A stretch of 13,753 nt of DNA, from NCBI GenBank assembly GCA_025354615.1, contig JANXMO010000592.1, positions 1 to 13,753 of the forward strand, given 5' to 3'. This stretch comes from Burkholderiales bacterium (GTDB taxonomy: Bacteria > Pseudomonadota > Gammaproteobacteria > Burkholderiales > Burkholderiaceae_C). Of the stretch, positions 8,256 to 13,753 are shown piece by piece. Each line of letters opens with the position of its first letter. Position 1 is the stretch's first letter. Position numbers and translations under genes: made by a program. The notes beneath the pieces were generated by a model that was not told the DNA's origin, searched no databases, and saw nothing but the letters and a program-made list of their open reading frames with translations.

Positions 8256-9469
8256 CAAGCAATATCGCTGAAAGCACCGCACGCGCGCTGTGTTGGCAAG
8301 GCGTGCGCCGTGTGTTGGCGGTCCGGCTCGACAACCTTGGCGATGTGTTGATGACGACGCCGGCGCTGGCGGCTATCCGCGACAGCCTGCCGGGTGTCCA
8401 CATCACCTTGTTGACGTCGCCCTCCGGTGCGGCGGTGGCCCGTTACCTGCCGATGGTTGACGAAGCGTGGCCGTGCGCGGTGCCGTGGATGCAGGCCGGC
8501 AGCGCATCAGCTGCCGAGCCTGCCGGCTTGGGGCGCGCCGAGGTCGAGTGGGTCGACCGCCTCGCGCAAGGGGGTTTTGACGCGGCGGTGATCTTCACTG
8601 TCTGCACCCAAAGCGCCCTGCCTGCAGCGCTGCTGTGCCGCATGGCCGGCATTCCGCTGCGGCTGGCGCACTGCCGTGAAAATCCTTATGCACTGCTGAC
8701 CGATTGGCAACCGGAGATCGACAATGTGGTGGCCGGCAGCGAAAACGCAGCGCCTGGCGCCGTGCCGTTGGCGCGTCATGAAGTTCGGCGACAGCTGGCG
8801 CTGGTCGCTTCGGTCGGTCTGCGCACTGCGGACGAACGGCTGCGCTTCACCATCGACCCGACAGACCGGCCGCGGGTGGCTGAATATCTGCGCGCGGCTG
8901 GCCTCGGCCCGCAAATGCTTTATGCCGTGCTGCATCCCGGGGCGACCGCTGAATCCCGGCGCTGGCCGGCCGCCCGTTTCGGCCTCGCCGCGCAAGCGCT
9001 GCAACGCCAGGGTTGTGCCGTGGTGTTTTGCGGCGACCGCAGTGAGCTGCCGCTGATAGAACAGGCACGCCAGGCCTTGGCGGCTGCAGATGCGGATGCG
9101 GACACAGATGCAGCATGCACCACGCCTGCCGTCTCGTTGGCTGGCTTGTTGAGTCTGGGCGAACTGGCGGTGCTGATCGAAGGCGCTTGTGTGCTGGTGG
9201 CCAACAACAGCGCGCCGGCCCACCTGGCTGCGGCGCTCGGCACGCCCGTGGTGGCGCTGTACGCCTTGACCAATCCGCAGCACACGCCCTGGCGCGTCGC
9301 CTCGCGGGTGATGAACCATGACGTTCCCTGCCGCTGGTGCTTGAAAAGCGTATGCCCGCAACGGCACCACGACTGTTTGCGTCGCGTCGAGCCACAGCAA
9401 GTGGCCGATGCGGCATTTCAACTGATGCGGCGGCCCGAGGCCGCCCGACTGGAGTTCTGCACACCATGA
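8252..9469 (+). CDS. GT9 heptosyltransferase-like glycosyltransferase (first copy)
   Basis: A 405-residue GT-B protein of family GT9, which includes the ADP-heptose:LPS heptosyltransferases WaaC, WaaF and WaaQ. The start block VLAVRLDNLGDVLMTTPAL carries Asp31 at the position of the WaaC catalytic Asp. HPGATAESRRWPAARF (from His228) and VANNSAPAHLAAALGTPVVALY form the ADP-heptose-binding half. Near the C-terminus lies a four-cysteine block, C360-x2-C363-x4-C368-x6-C375, resembling that of WaaF-type proteins. A short Asp/Ala stretch at about 278-289 comes from a hexamer repeat. The ATG overlaps the phosphatase stop by 4 bp (ATGA), which settles the start even though the frame is open further upstream. 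With the GmhB-like gene just before it, it probably transfers a heptose; the acceptor is unknown. Confidence 0.9.
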   Translation: MTSNIAESTARALCWQGVRRVLAVRLDNLGDVLMTTPALAAIRDSLPGVHITLLTSPSGAAVARYLPMVDEAWPCAVPWMQAGSASAAEPAGLGRAEVEWVDRLAQGGFDAAVIFTVCTQSALPAALLCRMAGIPLRLAHCRENPYALLTDWQPEIDNVVAGSENAAPGAVPLARHEVRRQLALVASVGLRTADERLRFTIDPTDRPRVAEYLRAAGLGPQMLYAVLHPGATAESRRWPAARFGLAAQALQRQGCAVVFCGDRSELPLIEQARQALAAADADADTDAACTTPAVSLAGLLSLGELAVLIEGACVLVANNSAPAHLAAALGTPVVALYALTNPQHTPWRVASRVMNHDVPCRWCLKSVCPQRHHDCLRRVEPQQVADAAFQLMRRPEAARLEFCTP

Positions 9470-11274
9470 TCACACTCGGCCTGAACGCCGCTTTTCACGA
9501 CAGTGCCGCCGCGTTGGTGATCGACGGCATTCCCGTCGCTGCCGCGGAAGAAGAGCGCTTCACGCGTATCAAACACGCCAAGCGGCCGCTGCCGTTCACC
9601 GCTTGGGAGCTGCCCTTTCACGCGATTGCCAGTTGCCTTGAACAGGCCGGGCTGCAACTGGCGGATGTCGACCACGTGGCCTACAGCTTCGACCCCCAGC
9701 GGTTTGCCGAAGGCCGCCCTGATTTGCCGCTCGACGGCGACAGTCTGCGCCTGCCGCTGGCGCCCGAGCAACACCGCGCCCGCCTGCAAGCGCCGTGGCA
9801 CAGCCCGTGGGACCCGTTGTTTCTGGCCTGCATCCTCAATGCGCCGGGGCAGCTGGCCGACGGCGCGCCGCACCATCTCCGCCAGCGGCTGCAGATTTCG
9901 GGGTCGCCGCGCTGGCAGTGGCATTTCCTCGACCACCATCTGTGCCACCAGGCCAGCGCCTTTCTGGCGGCGCCTTTCGACAGCTGCGCGGTGATGACGC
10001 TGGACGGCCGCGGCGAACGCGCCACCACCAGCTACGGCGTGTGGCGCGGCAACCGTTACCGCCCGCTGGGCGAGGTGGCGATGCCCCATTCCCTCGGCCT
10101 GCTCTATGAGCAGATCACCACCCACCTGGGGTTTTTGCACTCCAGTGACGAGTACAAGGTCATGGCGCTGGCGGCCAGCGGCCAGCCGCAATGGGCTGAG
10201 GCTCTGTCGGCACAAGTGCGCGTGCAGCCGGGCGGCGGGCTCGAGTTCGATGACATCGACCTGAGCGTGTTGGCCGGCCCGCCGCGCCAGCCCGGCACCC
10301 CGCTGGAGCAGCGGCACTTCGACCTGGCGGCTTCAGTGCAAGTGGTGCTCGAGCGCAAGGTGCTGGCGATTGCCGAATGGCTGCGGGAAACCAGCGGTGA
10401 GCGTTCACTCGCGATGGCCGGCGGCGTGGCCTTGAACTGCGTGATGAACTCACGCCTGCGGGACCAGGGGCCGTTCGAATCGGTGTGGGTGCAGCCCGCC
10501 GCGGGCGACGCCGGCACCGCACTGGGTGCTGCGCTGTGGACCGATGCGCGCCAGCGCAGCCCTGAGCCGGCCGCTGGCAATGCGCAGACGGGCTGGCCGC
10601 TTGCGCCCCGCCGCTGGTCGATGACGCATGCCTATCTCGGGCCGGCCTGGTCGGACGAAGAAATCGAAACCCTGCTGCAGTGGAGCGGGCTCGACTACGA
10701 GCGTCTGCCCGACACCGAAGCGCTGGTGGAGCGTGCCGCCGAGTTGCTGGCTGATGACCACATCCTCGGCTGGTTCCAGGGCCGCATGGAATGGGGCCCA
10801 CGGGCGCTGGGTGCGCGCTCCATCATTGCTTCGCCCCGCTCGACACAAATGCAGGCGCGGCTCAACGAGTTGAAAGACCGCGAAGACTTTCGCCCTGTGG
10901 CGCCCTCTGTCACGGCGGAAGCCTTTGACGACTGGTTCACGCCCACACAAGCCCAAGGCGGCCGCTCGCCCTTCATGTTGTTCACGCATCAGGTTCGGCC
11001 GCAGCAGGCCGGGAACATTCCGTCGGCCTGTCACAGCGACGGCAGCGCCCGCGTGCAAACGGTGGAAGCGCAAACCAACCCGCGTTTTCACGCGCTGCTG
11101 GAAGCGGTGGGCCGGCGCACCGGCGTGCCGGTGCTGGTCAACACCTCGTTCAACGTGCGCGGCCAGCCCGTGGTTTGCGGTCCGAAAGATGCGCTGGAAG
11201 CCTTTTTCACCACGCCATTGAATGCACTGGTGATCGGCTGCTTCGTGCTGACCAAGGCAGCCGCCCGGGCATGA
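9466..11274 (+). CDS. NodU/CmcH-family O-carbamoyltransferase
   Basis: A 602-residue carbamoyltransferase that makes carbamoyl-AMP from carbamoyl phosphate and ATP and passes the carbamoyl group to a hydroxyl, here probably of a sugar. The N-terminal Kae1-like half starts GLNAAFHDSAAALV, then AEEERFTRIKHAKRPLP. The metal site fits His157 and His161 in HHLCH, Asp180 in LDGRG and Asp348 in AGDAGTALGAALW. The C-terminal YrdC-like half shows GWFQGRMEWGPRALGARSIIASPR, DREDFRPVAPSV and NTSFNVRGQPVV. Both halves are complete and length is normal. The ATG overlaps the GT9 stop by 4 bp, with GGAG at 9451-9454 upstream. Lying among glycosyltransferases, it most likely decorates the glycan; antibiotic or Nod-factor type substrates are family alternatives without support here. 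Confidence 0.93.
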   Translation: MITLGLNAAFHDSAAALVIDGIPVAAAEEERFTRIKHAKRPLPFTAWELPFHAIASCLEQAGLQLADVDHVAYSFDPQRFAEGRPDLPLDGDSLRLPLAPEQHRARLQAPWHSPWDPLFLACILNAPGQLADGAPHHLRQRLQISGSPRWQWHFLDHHLCHQASAFLAAPFDSCAVMTLDGRGERATTSYGVWRGNRYRPLGEVAMPHSLGLLYEQITTHLGFLHSSDEYKVMALAASGQPQWAEALSAQVRVQPGGGLEFDDIDLSVLAGPPRQPGTPLEQRHFDLAASVQVVLERKVLAIAEWLRETSGERSLAMAGGVALNCVMNSRLRDQGPFESVWVQPAAGDAGTALGAALWTDARQRSPEPAAGNAQTGWPLAPRRWSMTHAYLGPAWSDEEIETLLQWSGLDYERLPDTEALVERAAELLADDHILGWFQGRMEWGPRALGARSIIASPRSTQMQARLNELKDREDFRPVAPSVTAEAFDDWFTPTQAQGGRSPFMLFTHQVRPQQAGNIPSACHSDGSARVQTVEAQTNPRFHALLEAVGRRTGVPVLVNTSFNVRGQPVVCGPKDALEAFFTTPLNALVIGCFVLTKAAARA

Positions 11275-12281
11275 GCGACGCCACCACAAGCGCCGTGCCT
11301 CGCCTCTCGGTCGTCGTGCCCACGTGCGGCCGTCCGCAGCTGTTGCGGCGCTGCCTGCAGGCGCTAATGGCGCAAGACCTGGCGCCGGCGGCGTTCGAGA
11401 TCGTCATCGTCGTCGACGGCCCGGAGGGCAGTGCCGATGACGCCACGCTGGCGCTGGCGCAAGCCCTGGCCGCCGAGCGGCCGCAGCACGCACTGCGCTG
11501 CCTGCACACCGGCCAACGCCGCGGGCCGGCGGCGGCGCGCAACCTCGGCTGGCGCGCCGCCCGCGGCGCGCTGGTGGCGTTCACCGACGACGACACCGTG
11601 CCTGCGCCCGACTGGTTGTCACGCGGCGAAGACGCCATGCGCCATGGCCTGTGGGCCGCGCTGGGCGGGCGGGTGCGCGTGCCGCCGCTCGACGAGCCGC
11701 CAACCGACCACGAGCAAATGACCCGTGGCCTGGAGCGCACCGAGTTCGTCACCGCCAACGCTTTCGTGCGGCGCCGCGCGCTGCAACGCGTGCGCGGCTT
11801 CGACGAGCGTTTCACGCGGGCTTGGCGGGAAGACTCCGACCTGCAGTTCCGCCTGCAGGACAAAGCCGGCCCGGTCGGCCGCTGTGAACAAGCTGTCGTG
11901 CTGCACCCGGTGCGGCCCGAGCGCTGGGGCGTGTCACTGCGGCAGCAGAAAAACGCGTTCTTCGAAGCCCTGTTGTTCGCCAAACACCCGCGCCGTTACC
12001 GCGATCGGCTGGCCGGTGCGCCGCCGTGGGATTACTACGCCATCGTCTTGCTGGCGCTGGCCACGCTGGTATCCACCGCCACTGGCCGACGCGACACTGC
12101 ATTTGCCAGCGCCGCGCTGGCCGTGGCGCTGGTGGCGCGCTTTGCCTGGCGGCGGCTGCGCAATACCTCTCACCGCCCTGGCCATGTCGTGCAGATGGCG
12201 TTGACCTCGCTGCTGATTCCGTTCTTGTCGGTGTACTGGCGTTTGCGCGGTGCCTGGCATTTCCGGGTCTGGTTCCTGTGA
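11271..12281 (+). CDS. GT2 glycosyltransferase with C-terminal membrane segments
   Basis: A 336-residue inverting GT-A glycosyltransferase. The nucleotide-binding start is LSVVVPTCGRPQLLRRCLQAL, and the metal-binding DXD region is Asp106-108 in FTDDDTVPAPDWL. RGFDERFTRAWREDSDLQFRL (about 175-195) supplies the acceptor-side acidic residues Glu187 and Asp188. From about 257 come three hydrophobic segments (257-271, 276-292, 308-323), so the protein is probably anchored to the inner membrane with its catalytic domain in the cytoplasm. The ATG overlaps the carbamoyltransferase stop by 4 bp, and its own stop overlaps the next GTG by 4 bp. Donor sugar and acceptor cannot be told. Confidence 0.91.
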   Translation: MSDATTSAVPRLSVVVPTCGRPQLLRRCLQALMAQDLAPAAFEIVIVVDGPEGSADDATLALAQALAAERPQHALRCLHTGQRRGPAAARNLGWRAARGALVAFTDDDTVPAPDWLSRGEDAMRHGLWAALGGRVRVPPLDEPPTDHEQMTRGLERTEFVTANAFVRRRALQRVRGFDERFTRAWREDSDLQFRLQDKAGPVGRCEQAVVLHPVRPERWGVSLRQQKNAFFEALLFAKHPRRYRDRLAGAPPWDYYAIVLLALATLVSTATGRRDTAFASAALAVALVARFAWRRLRNTSHRPGHVVQMALTSLLIPFLSVYWRLRGAWHFRVWFL

Positions 12282-13408
12282 ACGCGGCCGTGTTGCAAGC
12301 CGAGCCGGCGCTGCGTGCTGCTGCTGCTACCGAACCATTTTTAGGGGCACCGCGCCGCGTGGTTGTTTTCCGCGCCTTGATGCTGGGCGACTTGTTGTGC
12401 GCCACGCCGGCCCTGCGGGCGTTGCGCCGCGGGCTGCCGCACGCGCACATTGCGTTCGTCGGCCTGCCGTGGGCGCGCGAGCTGGTGTCGCGGCTCGACA
12501 GCGTCGATGAGTTCATCGAATTCCCCGGTTGGCCCGGCCTGCCCGAGCATCCGTTGGACCACCCGTCCAGCGCGCTGCGGTTTTTATCCGCCATGGCCGC
12601 ACGCCGTGACGACTTGGCGCTGCAGCTGCATGGCAGCGGCAATGTCGTCAATTCACTGGTGGCGGAATTCGGCGCCGCGCGCAATGCCGGCTTTGCCAGC
12701 GCGACAGCATGGCGCCCGGCCGCCGATGCACAGCGCTTCGTGCCTTGGCCCGAGCACGGCACCGAAGTCGAGCGCCTGTTGATGTTGACTGACCACCTGG
12801 GCCTGCCGCGCCAAGGCTTGCAGCTCGACTTTCCACTGCAGGCCGCTGACCGCGCCGCCGCGCAGGCGCTGTGCGCCGGCCGCATCGGCACGGCAGGCCT
12901 GGCGCTGGTGCATGCCGGCTCGCAGCTGCCATCACGCCGCTGGCCGCCCGAGCGCTTCGCGGCGGTGGCCGATGCGCTGGCCGCACAAGGCCTGACGGTG
13001 GCGTTGACCGGTACCGCAAGCGAAGCGGCACTGACGCGCAGCGTGGCCGACGCCATGCGCGTGCCCGCGCTCGACTGGGCGGGCCAGACCACGCTGTGGA
13101 CGCTGGGCGCGCTGGTGGAACGCGCCGCCGTGGTCGTCAGCAATGACACCGGCCTGTCGCACATCGCCGCGGCGCTCGGCACGCCCAGCGTTGTCGTTTC
13201 GAGCGGCGGCGACGCGGTGCGCTGGGCGCCGGCAGATGCCCAGCGCCACCGCGTGTTCTGGCACGACTTGCCGTGCCGCCCCTGCGCCTATGCGGAATGT
13301 CCGAATGACCAGGCTTGCGCGCGTGCTGTCGGCGTCGAAGCCGTCCGCGATGCGGCGTTGCAAGCGATTTCGAAAGCGATGACTCCCAGGATGACCCATG
13401 TCGATTGA
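12278..13408 (+). CDS. GT9 heptosyltransferase-like glycosyltransferase (second copy)
   Basis: A 376-residue GT9 protein, clearly different in sequence from the first GT9 in this operon. VVVFRALMLGDLLCATPALRAL contains Asp38 at the catalytic position. HAGSQLPSRRWPPERF (from His212) and SNDTGLSHIAAALGTPSVVV form the nucleotide-sugar half. A C-terminal four-cysteine block, C333-x2-C336-x4-C341-x5-C347, parallels that of the first copy. The frame is open well upstream, but GTG 12278 overlaps the GT2 stop in a GTGA junction like others in this operon and leaves a 25-residue leader before the fold, so it is preferred. It overlaps the following gene by 11 bp. A second heptose transfer is the simplest role; another nucleotide sugar is possible. 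Confidence 0.88.
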   Translation: MNAAVLQAEPALRAAAATEPFLGAPRRVVVFRALMLGDLLCATPALRALRRGLPHAHIAFVGLPWARELVSRLDSVDEFIEFPGWPGLPEHPLDHPSSALRFLSAMAARRDDLALQLHGSGNVVNSLVAEFGAARNAGFASATAWRPAADAQRFVPWPEHGTEVERLLMLTDHLGLPRQGLQLDFPLQAADRAAAQALCAGRIGTAGLALVHAGSQLPSRRWPPERFAAVADALAAQGLTVALTGTASEAALTRSVADAMRVPALDWAGQTTLWTLGALVERAAVVVSNDTGLSHIAAALGTPSVVVSSGGDAVRWAPADAQRHRVFWHDLPCRPCAYAECPNDQACARAVGVEAVRDAALQAISKAMTPRMTHVD

Positions 13409-13753
13409 ACCCCGCGGCCGCCGCCTGCGCATCCTCACCTGGCATGTGCATGGCAACTACCTCTACAACCTGACGCAGGTGCCGCACGACTTCTGGCTGG
13501 TCACCGACGAGGCGCGCTCCACCCACCACAGCGGCCGCGTGGGCGTGCTGCCCTGGGGCGACAACGTGCACGAAGCGCCGCTGGCGCAGCTGCAGCAGAT
13601 GGATTTCGATGTCGTGCTGTTCCAGCACCGCCGGCAGTGGGAGCACGATCAGCACCAGGAACTGAGCGCCGCCCAACGTGCCCTGCCGCGCATCGTGCTC
13701 GAGCACGACCCGCCACAGGGCAGCCCGACTGACACGCTGCACTGGTGCCAGGA
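13398..13753 (+). CDS. probable glycosyltransferase, 5' part only
   Basis: The first 118 codons of a further operon gene, running off the window. ATG 13398 is preferred: AGGA at 13388-13391 is well spaced, and the frame is open to the end. It overlaps the GT9 stop (13406-13408). The protein reads LRILTWHVHGNYLYNLTQVPHDFWLV, then VVLFQHRRQWEHDQ and RIVLEHDPP. This looks like the first Rossmann-type strand and helix set of a GT-B enzyme, and the start resembles group-1 glycosyltransferases in similar beta-proteobacterial clusters as I recall them. The catalytic half is outside the window, so the call rests on context and this N-terminal pattern. Confidence 0.62.
   Translation, partial: MSIEPRGRRLRILTWHVHGNYLYNLTQVPHDFWLVTDEARSTHHSGRVGVLPWGDNVHEAPLAQLQQMDFDVVLFQHRRQWEHDQHQELSAAQRALPRIVLEHDPPQGSPTDTLHWCQ

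Noticed and set aside
8507..9421. 304-codon minus-strand open frame
   Set aside because: Antisense shadow of the first GT9 gene, with no motif.
11812..13182. 456-codon minus-strand open frame
   Set aside because: It is antisense to the GT2 and second GT9 genes, which show clear catalytic motifs; its product is Ser/Arg/Ala-rich and featureless.

Overview
The window is GC-rich DNA read almost wall to wall, with protein families typical of a betaproteobacterium. The Burkholderiales, and Comamonadaceae-like genomes in particular, are my best guess. That rests on the alr/lplT divergent pair, the TyrB-type aminotransferase and the heptose-type glycosyltransferases; it is inference from gene content, not a database result.

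Region 1 (1-4124) is ordinary chromosome. A 3'-truncated alanine racemase gene (minus strand) diverges from an lplT-type lysophospholipid transporter. Downstream on the plus strand follow a glutathione peroxidase and, 7 bp after it, an aromatic/aspartate aminotransferase (tyrB).

Region 2 (4145-5420) is an apparently intact IS110-family element of 1,202 bp. It sits inside the loop-side end of a large imperfect palindrome, whose two arms now lie at 4145-4173 and 5376-5420. Joining the arms restores a stem of about 36 bp with a 2-nt loop and fixes the ends of the element at a duplicated CT dinucleotide (4172-4173 and 5374-5375). The 190-nt stretch before the transposase looks like a bridge-RNA (seekRNA) gene. 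It contains a 10-nt perfect complement to the right target flank, a 9-nt copy of the right element end, and weaker left-target and right-donor guides. A -35 box in the right end and a -10-like box in the left end would lie exactly 17 bp apart in the circular form. This is the most interesting part of the window.

Region 3 (5431-6120) holds a bidirectional terminator and an exported YkuD-type L,D-transpeptidase on the minus strand.

Region 4 (6262-13753, running off the end) is a tightly packed, translationally overlapping operon for a surface glycan. Its order is a GT4 glycosyltransferase, a GmhB-like heptose-bisphosphate phosphatase, a GT9 heptosyltransferase-like protein, a NodU/CmcH-type carbamoyltransferase, a GT2 glycosyltransferase with C-terminal membrane segments, a second GT9 protein, and the start of a further protein that is probably a glycosyltransferase. 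Together they suggest assembly of a heptose-containing, O-carbamoylated glycan; the product itself cannot be read from the sequence.
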